Below, piece after piece: positions 53,858 to 64,000 of a stretch of 64,000 bases of DNA (its first letter is position 1; each line of letters opens with the position of its first letter). This stretch comes from an uncultured Paracoccaceae bacterium (GTDB lineage Bacteria > Pseudomonadota > Alphaproteobacteria > Rhodobacterales > Rhodobacteraceae), in contig CAKZRP010000064.1 in assembly GCA_937146765.1 (NCBI GenBank), positions 62,001 to 126,000 on the forward strand, given 5' to 3'. The notes beneath the pieces were generated by a model, which was not told the origin of the DNA, ran no database searches, and saw only the letters and a program-made list of their open reading frames with translations. Both the position numbers and the translations under genes were made by a program.

Positions 53858-54385
53858 TCAGGCTGGGAGGAAGAATTGGCTCGCTGAGCGGGGGGGCCGC
53901 AGCGCGTGCAGGACAGTCTGCGCATTTGCCTTTGGCGCGGTGGTGCCGTCGAGCGTGAGATCGTAGCACAGGCCCTCATGGATGCTCTGGAAATCGGAGG
54001 CGGCGCTGCCCGGAGGTCGGTCGCCTCGAGCGGTCTCGCGAGCGCAGAGCGTCTCTAGCGGGGTGTGGAGGCCGATGAAGAGGAGGTCGTGACCACGGAG
54101 CAGGGATTGCAGCTCTGCGTGCCATCCGGGCGTATCGAGGATGTGTTCCACGATGAGGTCATTGCCAGCCTCTGCAAAGCCGGAAAGCGCGCGGTGAAAG
54201 CCGGAGAAGAAACTTGGCCGGGCGGCGGCCCAATCGGGATAGGCCGCGCGATCCCAGGCGCCGCTGTCGCGCAGGTGGTCAATGGAGAGATGCAGGAAGG
54301 GGCGCGTTGCCTTGGCGCGAATGGCCGCCGCCAAGGTGGATTTGCCACTGCTAGAGGCCCCGTGCAGGAAGAGGATCAGCGCCAT
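53858..54385 (-). CDS. Chloramphenicol phosphotransferase-like (CPT) P-loop kinase
   Basis: The 175-residue protein has P-loop GASSSGKST at the N-terminus. The CPT family pattern follows: HLSIDHLRD (Asp region), DLIVEHILD and FIGLHTPLETLCARETARGDR (the Arg-rich lid). CPT enzymes phosphorylate chloramphenicol or unknown small molecules; a resistance role should not be assumed. It is 19 bases downstream of mtaB on the same strand, so it may belong to the dapF-mtaB unit. Confidence 0.8.
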   Translation of the reverse strand: MALILFLHGASSSGKSTLAAAIRAKATRPFLHLSIDHLRDSGAWDRAAYPDWAAARPSFFSGFHRALSGFAEAGNDLIVEHILDTPGWHAELQSLLRGHDLLFIGLHTPLETLCARETARGDRPPGSAASDFQSIHEGLCYDLTLDGTTAPKANAQTVLHALRPPRSASQFFLPA

Positions 54386-54404
54386 CTGTGTCCTCTCCCT
54401 CGGG

Positions 54405-55673
54405 TCAGGCGGTCAATTGGGTGCCGTTGATGCCGGTGATGGTGGCGGTGACCAGCGCGCCTTCTGTCTGGGGCGTGGCGAAGGTGACTTCGGTGAACTG
54501 CTCGGTGCGGCCCATATGCGGGTTCTCCATCAGAATGTGATGGCTGCGGCCCAGCTGCGCGGCGAGGTGTCTTGAGACCTGCTGGTCACCGATGGCCCGC
54601 AGGCGAGCGGCGCGCTCCTTGATGACGATGCCACTGACCTGAGAGGGGATCTTCGCCGCCGGGGTGCCTTCGCGTTTGGAATAGGGAAAGACATGCAGCC
54701 AGGTGAGGTCGCAGTCGGTCACCAGTTTCAGAGAGTTCTCGAAGTGCTCTTCCGTTTCGGTCGGGAAACCCGCGATGATATCGGCGCCGAAGGTCATGTC
54801 GGGGCGTAAGCGGCGCGCCTCTTCGGCAAAGCGAATCGCATCGTCGCGCAGGTGGCGGCGCTTCATCCGTTTCAGAATCAGATCGTCGCCGTGCTGCAGG
54901 GAGAGATGCAGATGCGGCATCAGGCGCGGCTCGGTGGCGATGGCCTGCATCAGGTTCTCGTCCACCTCGATCGAATCGATCGAGGAGATCCGCAGGCGCG
55001 GCAGATCGGGCACCAGTTTCAGGATCCGCATCACCAGATCACCGAGTTTCGGCGTGGCAGGCAGATCCGCACCCCAGCTGGTGAGATCGACGCCGGTCAG
55101 CACGACCTCGTTGTACCCCTTGTCCACCAGCCGCTTGATCTGATCCACCACCACGCCCGCAGGGACCGAGCGGGAATTGCCGCGACCATAGGGGATGATG
55201 CAGAAGGTGCAGCGATGATCGCAGCCGTTCTGGACCTGCACATAGGCGCGAGACCGGGTGCCAAAACCGTCGATCAGGTGACTCGCTGTCTCGGTTACCG
55301 ACATGATGTCGTCGACCAGCACCTTTTCGGTGGTGCCGATGAAATCCGGCCCCTTTTGGGCCATGCGGGCCCAGGTCTCGGGCATCATCTTTTCGGTATT
55401 GCCGATGACCTGCGTCACTTCGCTCATCTTAGCAAAGGTCTCCGGCTCGGTCTGAGCAGCGCAGCCGGTGACGATGATCGGTGAGTCGGGGTTTTCGCGG
55501 CGCAGGCGGCGAATCTCTTGCCGCGCCTTCCGGACGGCCTCCGCCGTCACCGCGCAGGTGTTCACCACCACGGCGTTCTCGAGCCCTGCCTGACGGCTCA
55601 ACTCCTTCATCGCTTCGGTGTCATAGGCGTTGAGACGACAACCGAGCGTGGTGAACTTGGGCGCGCCGCTCAC
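54405..55673 (-). CDS. mtaB: tRNA t6A37 methylthiotransferase
   Basis: The 422-residue radical SAM enzyme adds a methylthio group to t6A37 of tRNAs decoding ANN. The N-terminal cluster cysteines are in TLGCRLNAYD, NTCAVT and VTGCAAQ. The radical SAM triad is in CDHRCTFCIIPYGRG, and a C-terminal TRAM domain is present. The start overlaps the dapF end by 4 bases, so the two are coupled. Confidence 0.94.
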   Translation of the reverse strand: MSGAPKFTTLGCRLNAYDTEAMKELSRQAGLENAVVVNTCAVTAEAVRKARQEIRRLRRENPDSPIIVTGCAAQTEPETFAKMSEVTQVIGNTEKMMPETWARMAQKGPDFIGTTEKVLVDDIMSVTETASHLIDGFGTRSRAYVQVQNGCDHRCTFCIIPYGRGNSRSVPAGVVVDQIKRLVDKGYNEVVLTGVDLTSWGADLPATPKLGDLVMRILKLVPDLPRLRISSIDSIEVDENLMQAIATEPRLMPHLHLSLQHGDDLILKRMKRRHLRDDAIRFAEEARRLRPDMTFGADIIAGFPTETEEHFENSLKLVTDCDLTWLHVFPYSKREGTPAAKIPSQVSGIVIKERAARLRAIGDQQVSRHLAAQLGRSHHILMENPHMGRTEQFTEVTFATPQTEGALVTATITGINGTQLTA

Positions 55674-56530
55674 CGGTCGAGACTTTCGAGGAACTGGCGG
55701 GTCAGCGTGCCATTGGCCACATGCATGGTGGGTCCGGTCATCCAGACGCCATCCTCGCGCCAGTCGATCCAGAGCGTTCCGCCATCAAGGTCGATACGCA
55801 CCCGCCGCCCGGTGAGGCCCTTGCGGGCAGCAGCCACCGCAGTTGCGCAGGAGGAGGAGCCGGAGGCCAGAGTGACCCCAACGCCCCGCTCCCAGACTCG
55901 CATGCGGATATGGTCGGGCGCAACCACATGGGCGACCTGCACATTGGTGCGCTGAGGGTAGAGCGGGTGATATTCATAACGAGGGCCGAAATCGGCGAGC
56001 GGGATGAGATCGGCATTCTCGACGAAGAAGGTGCAATGCGGATTGCCCATGCCGGTGGCCGTGGGAGCGCCTTCGATCGGCAGCTCCAGCGTGTCCATCT
56101 CCTCCGCCAGAGGAATCTCGTCCCAGGCAAGCTGAGGCTGTCCCATGTTGACCGAGGTCAGCCCATCGCCCGCATCCTGAGCATAAAGATCGCCCCGGTC
56201 CGTTGTCAGGTGCAAGGCGCTCTTGCCGGTTTCGTTCATCAGGTGGCGGGCAATGCAGCGAGTCGCATTGCCGCAGGCCGCCGAGGTGGACCCATCGGCG
56301 TTGTAAAAGATCAGATGCGCATCTGCACTGGCACCAATGCGCGCCGATTCGATCACCGCCAACTGGTCGAATCCCACGCCGAACTGACGGTGGGCAATTC
56401 CCTTGGCCAGTGCGGGAGTGATGACAATGTTCTTGGCACGGGCGTCGACGACAACGAAGTCGTTTCCTAGCCCATGCATCTTCATGAACGGCAACATATG
56501 ATCGGATCCGGGGAAGCTCATGAGGCGCAT
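55670..56530 (-). CDS. dapF: Diaminopimelate epimerase
   Basis: The 286-residue cofactor-free epimerase makes meso-diaminopimelate for lysine and peptidoglycan. One catalytic Cys is in SAACGNATRC and the second in ASGSSSCATA. The N-terminal KMHGLGNDFVVVDA motif is present. The start is uncertain: 56530, 56521 and 56485 are all in frame, the last just before KMHGLGND; the ribosome sites are weak. It heads the mtaB unit. Confidence 0.93.
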   Translation of the reverse strand: MRLMSFPGSDHMLPFMKMHGLGNDFVVVDARAKNIVITPALAKGIAHRQFGVGFDQLAVIESARIGASADAHLIFYNADGSTSAACGNATRCIARHLMNETGKSALHLTTDRGDLYAQDAGDGLTSVNMGQPQLAWDEIPLAEEMDTLELPIEGAPTATGMGNPHCTFFVENADLIPLADFGPRYEYHPLYPQRTNVQVAHVVAPDHIRMRVWERGVGVTLASGSSSCATAVAAARKGLTGRRVRIDLDGGTLWIDWREDGVWMTGPTMHVANGTLTRQFLESLDR

Positions 56531-56744
56531 ATAGACCCGTGGATAAAATGAATCCAGAGATTGCGCAGAAAAGTTTGAAAAGGGGGGTTGACCCTTCTCG
56601 GGCTTAACCGTAGAAGCCCCCCCTATCGGAACGATGCGGACGCCAACGCCGCTGAGTTTCAGCCTGAAATAAGCACTTGATCATTCGAGATTAATCAGCT
56701 TAAAGGGCACTCCGCGAAGGCCGGATAGTCTTCAGACAGAGAGT

Positions 56745-56820
56745 GGGCCGTTAGCTCAGTTGGTAGAGCAACTGACTTTTAATCAGTGGGTCGCAGGTTC
56801 GAATCCTGCACGGCTCACCA
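56745..56820 (+). tRNA. tRNA-Lys (anticodon TTT)
   Basis: The 76-nt tRNA has acceptor stem GGGCCGT / ACGGCTC, discriminator A and encoded CCA. The anticodon loop is CTTTTAA with TTT anticodon and stem ACTGA/TCAGT. The T loop is GGTTCGAATCC. It stands alone, between dapF and oxyR. Confidence 0.97.
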
Positions 56821-56868
56821 CTCTTTCCCTTCACCGCTGACACCATCGAACGAGCGAGATACTTTTCG

Positions 56869-57792
56869 TCATCTCGGGATCAGATGGATGTTTTTCAGGC
56901 GCTGCTCCTCCGCAGCCTGACGGACTGCCGTGGCAATCTGTGTCAGCTGCGGCGCCAGCGGGCTGGTTTTGCGCCAGACCATGCCGATGGTGCGTCCTGG
57001 TTCCTCGCCAGCAAACCGTGCAAAGGAGACCGGAGCGGAGCGGGTTTCCACCGAAACGGCCATTTCAGGAATCAGGGTGACGCCGATCCCGGCTCCCACC
57101 ATTTGCACCAAAGTCGAGAGCGAACTGCCGTCGAGCCCGTCGCGGGCCAGGGCTGGGCGCAGGTTGCAGAAGGAGACCGCCTGATCGCGGAAGCAATGGC
57201 CCTCTTCCAGAAGCAGCAGCTTCATTTCCCGCATTCCCTCTGGTGAGGGGACCGGCGCGTCGGCATCGGCGGCGCTGCGCACAAGCACGAACTTCTCGTC
57301 AAAGAGCGGCGTTTCGACCAATCCCGGCTCGGAAACCGGCAGCGCGACGATGGCTGTGTCCAGACGACCGTCCAACAGCTCGGTGATGAGCTTTTGGGTC
57401 AGAGTTTCACGGATGTGCACGTCCAGCCCACTGTAATCCGCATTCAGACGCTGAATCAGCGTCGGCAACAGATAGGGCGCGACAGTGGGAATCACCCCGA
57501 TCCGCAACCGCCCGACCATCCGGTCCTTGGCCAGGCGTGCCAGATCGCCGAGTTCGTCTACCGCACGCAGGATATCGCGCACCCGCTCCGCAAAATCCTG
57601 ACCAAAGCCTGTCAGACGGACCTGCCGCGCACTACGTTCGAAGAGGACAACGCCGAGGGTCTCCTCCAACTCCTTGATCTGCACTGAAAGCGCAGGTTGC
57701 GAGATGGCGCAGGCATCCGCGGCGCGGCCAAAATGGCCATGGCGGGTGAGGGCTTCGAAGTAGCGGAGCTGTTTGAGCGTGATATTCATCAT
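56869..57792 (-). CDS. oxyR: OxyR, LysR-family peroxide-sensing activator
   Basis: The 307-residue LysR-type regulator has an N-terminal helix-turn-helix (GRAADACAISQPALSVQIKEL). The redox pair is in EEGHCFRDQAVSFC: counted from the second Met these are C199 and C208, the same numbers as in E. coli OxyR. Oxidation to a disulfide activates peroxide defence genes. It is divergent from katG, 168 bases apart, which is the likely target. Two adjacent Met codons are possible starts. Confidence 0.94.
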   Translation of the reverse strand: MMNITLKQLRYFEALTRHGHFGRAADACAISQPALSVQIKELEETLGVVLFERSARQVRLTGFGQDFAERVRDILRAVDELGDLARLAKDRMVGRLRIGVIPTVAPYLLPTLIQRLNADYSGLDVHIRETLTQKLITELLDGRLDTAIVALPVSEPGLVETPLFDEKFVLVRSAADADAPVPSPEGMREMKLLLLEEGHCFRDQAVSFCNLRPALARDGLDGSSLSTLVQMVGAGIGVTLIPEMAVSVETRSAPVSFARFAGEEPGRTIGMVWRKTSPLAPQLTQIATAVRQAAEEQRLKNIHLIPR

Positions 57793-57805
57793 AGGAATTT
57801 CTTAT
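57791..57805. promoter_or_regulatory. Candidate OxyR half-site at the oxyR start
   Basis: ATAG-N7-TTAT matches the first half of the OxyR pattern ATAG-N7-CTAT with one mismatch. The second half is poor. It overlaps the oxyR start codon, so self-repression would fit; support is weak. Confidence 0.35.
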
Positions 57806-57826
57806 CGCGACAATCAAAAAATGCAA

Positions 57827-57843
57827 CTTAGAATAATTCTGAA
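57827..57843. promoter_or_regulatory. Irr-box (ICE)-like site upstream of katG
   Basis: CTTAGAATAATTCTGAA matches the alphaproteobacterial Irr box (TTTRGAAYNRTTCYAAA) at all but two positions and contains the dyad AGAAT-A-ATTCT. Irr links iron/heme status to genes for heme and iron proteins. KatG is a heme enzyme, so control of katG would make sense. The match is seen; Irr binding is inferred. Confidence 0.55.
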
Positions 57844-57927
57844 CTCTTGTTACACATTGGGTCGAAGGTGGTGAAAAGGGCCTCGCAAAGATTCGCGATG
57901 CGCCGAACACCTCGACGATTTCAATAG

Positions 57928-60204
<2,277 letters not shown>

Positions 60205-60225
60205 GGCTCTGGCCTCAGACAACGG

Positions 60226-60257
60226 AAAAGGCGTCGCAGTGTGCGGCGCCTTTTTTA
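60226..60257 (+). terminator. Terminator after katG
   Basis: AAAAGGCGTCGCA and TGCGGCGCCTTTT form a long stem (one U-G pair), followed by TT. It lies 21 bases after katG and overlaps the last bases of the convergent thiolase gene. Confidence 0.85.
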
Positions 60258-61364
60258 TGTGGTGGTGGCCTCGAATAGGGCCGCGGAACCGATCCCGCCT
60301 GCGGCGGCAATGGCGGCAAGGGAAGGCCCGTCACCGGGTTTGAGGGCGTGAAAGAGCTTTACCGCGAGGATGGCGCCAGAGGCCCCGATGGGATGCCCCT
60401 GCGCCAAGGCACCGCCGTTTGGATTGACGATATCAGGCTCTAACCCAGCACGTTTGACGCAGGCGAGGGCTTGCACCGCAAAGGCTTCCATGACCTCCGC
60501 ACGGTGTAGGTTCTGCGGCGCAAGGCCCTGGCGCGTCAGCACCTGACGGATCGCGGGCAGGGGGCCAAGGCCCGGTTGCTCGGGCGTTGCGCCAAGGGTT
60601 GCCCCCTCTAGGAGCCGCATGCCGCCACGTCCAAGCCGCGCGGCCATCTGGTCGCTGACGATCACCACAAAAGCTGCCGCATCCGCTGCCACCGCCATAT
60701 TGGCGACTGTTATGTCACCACAAACCTGCGGCGCACGGGCACAGTGGCGGTCTGTCAGATCGCGGGTGAAGGCATCCTCATGGACCCCCTCCATTGAGAC
60801 AATCTCTGCCTCGCGTGTGTCCGCATGTTGGCGGGCAAGGGTATGGCTGCGGATCGCCCAAGCGTCTTGCTCCGCGCGGGAAATTCCCAACACCAGTCCA
60901 AGATCATGCGCCGCCTGCGCCATCTCCGGATCACGCTCGACCCAAGGGGTGAAGCGCGCTTGGTCGTAAGGCTCCGGCGGGCGGCCATCGGCGAAAGTTC
61001 GACTGCGCAAAGGGCGGCGCGAGGAACTCTCGGCCCCGCCCGCCAGCACCACCTCCTGCTGACCTGAGGCGACCAGTGCGTGACCCAGCAAGATCGCATC
61101 CAAGCCACCAGCGCATTGCCGGTCGATGCTGAGGCCCGCCACATGCTCCGGCAGGCCCGCCGCGAGCGCGGCAATCCGGGCCGGGTTGCCGCCTCCACCA
61201 AGCGCGTTGGACAGGATCACCTCGCCCACATCCTCTGGCGTGAGCCCGGCATCCGTGAGACAGGCCTGCAAGATCGGCGCGGCAAGCTGATGTGGCTCTA
61301 ATAAAGCGAATTTGCCGCCTTTGGGCACAACTGCTGTGCGGCGTGCGGCGACGATCAGTGGCAT
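60255..61364 (-). CDS. Thiolase-fold protein with altered active site
   Basis: The 369-residue thiolase-family protein has the nucleophile C84 in DRQCAGGLDA and H324 in NGGALAQGHPIGASG. Two other conserved positions differ. The NEAF asparagine is Met292 (VMEAFAVQ) and the second catalytic Cys is an Ala near 353 (IAAAGGIGSA). The protein is also about 20 residues shorter than usual. It may do acyl transfer or condensation unlike normal thiolysis. It overlaps the upstream adenylate-forming enzyme by one base and is likely its partner. Confidence 0.85.
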   Translation of the reverse strand: MPLIVAARRTAVVPKGGKFALLEPHQLAAPILQACLTDAGLTPEDVGEVILSNALGGGGNPARIAALAAGLPEHVAGLSIDRQCAGGLDAILLGHALVASGQQEVVLAGGAESSSRRPLRSRTFADGRPPEPYDQARFTPWVERDPEMAQAAHDLGLVLGISRAEQDAWAIRSHTLARQHADTREAEIVSMEGVHEDAFTRDLTDRHCARAPQVCGDITVANMAVAADAAAFVVIVSDQMAARLGRGGMRLLEGATLGATPEQPGLGPLPAIRQVLTRQGLAPQNLHRAEVMEAFAVQALACVKRAGLEPDIVNPNGGALAQGHPIGASGAILAVKLFHALKPGDGPSLAAIAAAGGIGSAALFEATTT

Positions 61365-62527
61365 TACTCTGCCTCCCACAGGCGCTGAAGGGCGCGCAGA
61401 TCGGGTTTGCCTGCCTCCAGTATGGGGAGGGTGTCGAGCCTGCGGATATCCTTTGGCACCGCATGGGCGCCGATCTCCGCCCGGCATAGGGCGCGCAGCG
61501 CTGCGGGTTCAACTTGACCCTGCACCACGGCGACAATCCGATGCCCGCGCAGGGCATCTGGCAGGGCGAGCGCCACCGCTTGTTCCACTCCGGGGGCACG
61601 TAACAAGACGGCCTCGATCTCTTCGGGAAAGACGTTATTGTCCGCCACCGTCACCATGCGGTTCTTGCGTCCCTTGGGATAGAGATTGCCCGCCGCATCC
61701 ATCCAGCCCATTTCGCCAATACTGAGCCAGTCGCCGTCCCAGCGCGTCAGATCGCTGTGCCCCTCGGCGTAACCCTCAAACAGATAGGGACTGCGGAGCC
61801 AAATCTCGCCTACGCCGGAGCTATCGGGTTCGGTGATGCGGATCTCCACCCCTGGATAGGCGCGCCCGACCGAGTTTGGTGGGGCATCCGGAGCCGATAG
61901 AGTGATATAGCTGGTCTCCGCCGCGCCAAAGATCTCGTGCAGCGCGGCGTTTGGAAACAAACGGCTCAGCGTCTGCCGCAGCCCCTCGTCCAGCTTGCCG
62001 CCGGAAGAGAAGATCAACCGCACCTTTGGCAAGCTGATCCCCTCTGTGGCACGCACCAAAAGGCGCAGCTGCGCGGGCGTCGCATAAAGCACGGTGGCGC
62101 GATGTTGCTCTACGCCCAAGGCCTGCGCCCGTGGACCCATGCCGCCCAGCATCGCAAGATCCGCGCCGATATGGCAGGCGGCGACCGCGGCAAACAGGGT
62201 CAGCGAATGCGACAGGCTGCCAAGCGTGACGTAGACGTCCTCTGCCGAAAGGGCGAATATCTTTGCATCCCTCTCGAAACTTGCCAGCCAGCTTGCGGGC
62301 GTGCGGCGGATGGTCTTGGCAAAGCCAGTAGAGCCAGAACTTTGACAATAGAGCCATTGTTCAGGCTCTAACACGAGCGAAATCGGTTCCTCACCCGGTC
62401 GCGCCAGCACAGATTGGCCCTGTTCCAAGGCGCTCAGCAACGGCGCAAGACCCGCAACATCGGGGGTCAGGATGCGCGTTTCGGGGGAGAGGTGAAATCT
62501 GCGGCGCTCCGGCACGGGCGGCTCCAA
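61364..62527 (-). CDS. Short AMP-dependent acyl-CoA synthetase/ligase-like protein
   Basis: The 387-residue adenylate-forming enzyme is much shorter than typical acyl-CoA ligases (500-560). It keeps the P-loop CQSSGSTGFAKTIR, the A5 motif EIFGAAETSY, and the hinge region GRKNRMVTVADNNVFPEEIE. The C-terminal lysine (LEAGKPDL) is also kept. The usual TGD Asp is Glu (IGEMG). It would activate a carboxylic acid for the linked thiolase-like enzyme. The first residues are Arg/Pro rich and the start may be further in. Confidence 0.8.
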   Translation of the reverse strand: MEPPVPERRRFHLSPETRILTPDVAGLAPLLSALEQGQSVLARPGEEPISLVLEPEQWLYCQSSGSTGFAKTIRRTPASWLASFERDAKIFALSAEDVYVTLGSLSHSLTLFAAVAACHIGADLAMLGGMGPRAQALGVEQHRATVLYATPAQLRLLVRATEGISLPKVRLIFSSGGKLDEGLRQTLSRLFPNAALHEIFGAAETSYITLSAPDAPPNSVGRAYPGVEIRITEPDSSGVGEIWLRSPYLFEGYAEGHSDLTRWDGDWLSIGEMGWMDAAGNLYPKGRKNRMVTVADNNVFPEEIEAVLLRAPGVEQAVALALPDALRGHRIVAVVQGQVEPAALRALCRAEIGAHAVPKDIRRLDTLPILEAGKPDLRALQRLWEAE

Positions 62528-62578
62528 CTGGCGAGGGTTGCCAGAGAATAACCTGCGCCACGGGTGGCGAACAGGGCT

Positions 62579-63433
62579 TCAGGTGAACTTGCGAAACAGC
62601 CGCGTGCGGTCAAAGGCGGCTTCCAGCTCGTCGGTGCGCGCCTTCACCGTCTCCCAGTGGTCTTCCTGAATCTTGGCGATCATGCTCTCCACCAGCAGTA
62701 AGAGCGCAACGCCGGAATCCCAGGCCGAGGGGACATTGATCCGCGCCGAGAAGGTGTGCTTGGCCACCTTCTGAATCGGCGAGCGCCATTGATCGGTGAA
62801 CAAGACCACATCAACGCCGCGCTCATGCGCCATCTCGGCCAAGAGCAGGGTGGCATTTTCATAGCGGCGGATGTCAAACAGGATCAGCATGTCGCCAGGT
62901 GACAGATCCAGCACCGAATGAGTCCAAGAGGCGCGCGGCGGGATCATAAACACATCGCGGCGGATCATCTGCAGATGCAGGTAGAAGTTCTGCGCGAGCG
63001 TGCCGCTCAGCCGTCCGCCTGCGATATGGATGCGGTGCGAGGTATCGGCGATCCGATTGCAGAGCCTATCGAACTCCTCAAGGTTCACATTCTCCAGCGT
63101 GGCGCGGATATTGTCGTAGACCGCCACTGCATAGCGGTTGAGCATATGGGTTTCCGGCAAGGCGGGCGCCTGTTCGGCGCGTTTGTCCACCGGGTTCGAG
63201 ATGATCTCTCGCAGCTCTTCGCGCAGGGCGTGCTGGAACTCCGGATAGCCTGAGAACCCCAATTTCTGCACCATGCGCGCCACTGTGGGGGTGGAGACTG
63301 CGGCCAGATCCGCAAGCTCGGTGATGCTGCCAAGGCCGGGGATCGGGTAATTGTCGAGAATGGCGGCGGCGAGCTGACGCTCAGCCCGGGTGAGGTCTTC
63401 CTCGCGCGCTTTCAGTTTCTCGGCAATCGTCAT
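62579..63433 (-). CDS. MurR/RpiR-family transcriptional regulator
   Basis: The 284-residue protein has an N-terminal RpiR helix-turn-helix (LADLAAVSTPTVARMVQKLGF). A SIS sugar-phosphate-binding domain follows, with the GGRLSGTLAQNFYLHL motif. Such regulators sense phosphosugars or related metabolites. It is divergent from the N-formylglutamate amidohydrolase gene, 104 bases apart, and probably controls it. The start at 63433 follows GGAGGGC; the ATG at 63463 is less likely. Confidence 0.88.
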   Translation of the reverse strand: MTIAEKLKAREEDLTRAERQLAAAILDNYPIPGLGSITELADLAAVSTPTVARMVQKLGFSGYPEFQHALREELREIISNPVDKRAEQAPALPETHMLNRYAVAVYDNIRATLENVNLEEFDRLCNRIADTSHRIHIAGGRLSGTLAQNFYLHLQMIRRDVFMIPPRASWTHSVLDLSPGDMLILFDIRRYENATLLLAEMAHERGVDVVLFTDQWRSPIQKVAKHTFSARINVPSAWDSGVALLLLVESMIAKIQEDHWETVKARTDELEAAFDRTRLFRKFT

Positions 63434-63537
63434 CCACGGCCCTCCTGCACGGGTTTTTCGCATATTATTACAGGACGCATCGCGATGAAAGAAATTTTAC
63501 AGAAACCATATTGACAGAACGAGGTCGGCTGAAGAGC

Positions 63538-64000
63538 ATGCTTCACATGACGATAGATACGCTCACCTCCGGGATTGATCCCTCCTTTGGACCCGCTGTT
63601 GCCCGCACCCCGCGCGGGCTGGAAGCTGAGGTCATTGTTGTTTGCGAACACGCTTCCAATTGGATTCCGCCGGGCCTGTCGGACCTTGGTTTGGACGTCC
63701 ATGCCAAGCACAGCCATATCGCCTGGGACCCGGGCGCGCTGAGCGTGGCGCGGCTTTTGGCCGATACGCTGGCGGCACCCTTGGTGGAGGGCTGTATCTC
63801 TCGCTTGGTCTACGACCTCAATCGGCCGCCGGAATCGCCCACCGCGATCCCCGAAACGTCCGAGGTTTTTGCGGTACCGGGAAATCGCGACCTCTCGGAC
63901 GCGGCGCGTGCAGAGCGGGTAGCAGCGGTCTACGAACCGTTCCGCACCGCCTTGGCCGAAGAAATCGCCAGCCGCGCGGGCAAGCTGCGATTGCTGGTCA
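63538..64000 (+). CDS. N-formylglutamate amidohydrolase family protein, 5' part
   Basis: The gene runs off the right edge; about 154 codons are seen. The blocks VICEH-like VVCEHASNWIPP, HIAWDPGALSVARLLAD and LVYDLNRPPES are typical of the HutG/FGase zinc hydrolase family, which cuts N-formylglutamate to formate and glutamate, often in histidine breakdown. The start may be 63538 or 63547. No other hut gene is in the window. Confidence 0.85.
   Translation, partial: MLHMTIDTLTSGIDPSFGPAVARTPRGLEAEVIVVCEHASNWIPPGLSDLGLDVHAKHSHIAWDPGALSVARLLADTLAAPLVEGCISRLVYDLNRPPESPTAIPETSEVFAVPGNRDLSDAARAERVAAVYEPFRTALAEEIASRAGKLRLLV

Overview
The window reads as chromosomal DNA of a GC-rich alphaproteobacterium, most likely a marine Rhodobacteraceae (Roseobacter group). 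The basis is the gene set and gene order: petABC with PetP/PetR-type regulators, a histone-deacetylase-like gene followed by xseB-ispA-dxs, dapF-mtaB, gltD/gltB, a single-ATPase xylose-type transporter and OxyR/katG. No species is claimed. Genes are tightly packed, often with 1 to 25 base overlaps. I see no transposase, integrase, phage gene, rRNA or CRISPR array, and no gap above 300 bases.

Layout. 1-4.8 kb: a ROK repressor faces a sugar ABC transporter (xylF, xylH, xylG-like) with a hairpin between the binding-protein and permease genes. 4.8-7.2 kb: a class II aldolase, two near-identical tRNA-Leu(CAG) genes with separate promoters, and an NDUFA9-like SDR. 7.2-14.7 kb: uppP, then gltD, a GFA-type zinc protein and gltB. 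14.8-19.6 kb: mtgA, a GST, queG, and an orphan HyuA-type protein followed by a parS-like site. 19.6-22.6 kb: msrB-msrA diverging from an exported glutathione peroxidase, a DMT exporter, and hup. 22.7-27.5 kb: the purine salvage pair ade-amn, arsC, and a GlxA-type regulator. 27.5-32.8 kb: an acyl-CoA operon resembling carnitine or gamma-butyrobetaine metabolism, with a small CxxC SelW-like protein in it, then an SDR. 32.8-40 kb: dxs, ispA, xseB and an HDAC-like protein; a delta-class carbonic anhydrase candidate; a second HDAC-like protein; then PetR and PetP. 40-46.5 kb: ilvE, ohr/ohrR, a DMT exporter, a cation exporter with a divergent MerR regulator, an AEC transporter and aroC. 46.6-50.8 kb: a perfect 12-bp palindrome, a TPP riboswitch, thiBPQ and a GST. 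51-53.8 kb: petABC. 53.8-57.8 kb: dapF, mtaB and a CPT-like kinase, tRNA-Lys, and oxyR. 57.9-64 kb: katG with an Irr-like box, an unusual thiolase/adenylate-forming pair, an RpiR regulator and the start of an N-formylglutamate amidohydrolase.

How it fits together. The window is mainly core metabolism (ammonium assimilation, isoprenoid precursors, chorismate, lysine/peptidoglycan precursors, respiration at the bc1 complex). It also carries oxidative stress modules (MsrA/MsrB/Gpx, Ohr/OhrR, OxyR/KatG) and nutrient scavenging (sugar, thiamine, purines, acyl-CoA substrates). The most unusual items are the thiolase with two changed active-site positions next to a short adenylating enzyme, the delta-class carbonic anhydrase candidate between two HDAC-like genes, the CxxC protein inside the acyl-CoA operon, the palindrome at 46581-46608, the parS-like site, and the layered operators at the metal-exporter and katG promoters. 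Functions are read from sequence motifs and family knowledge; no database search was run.
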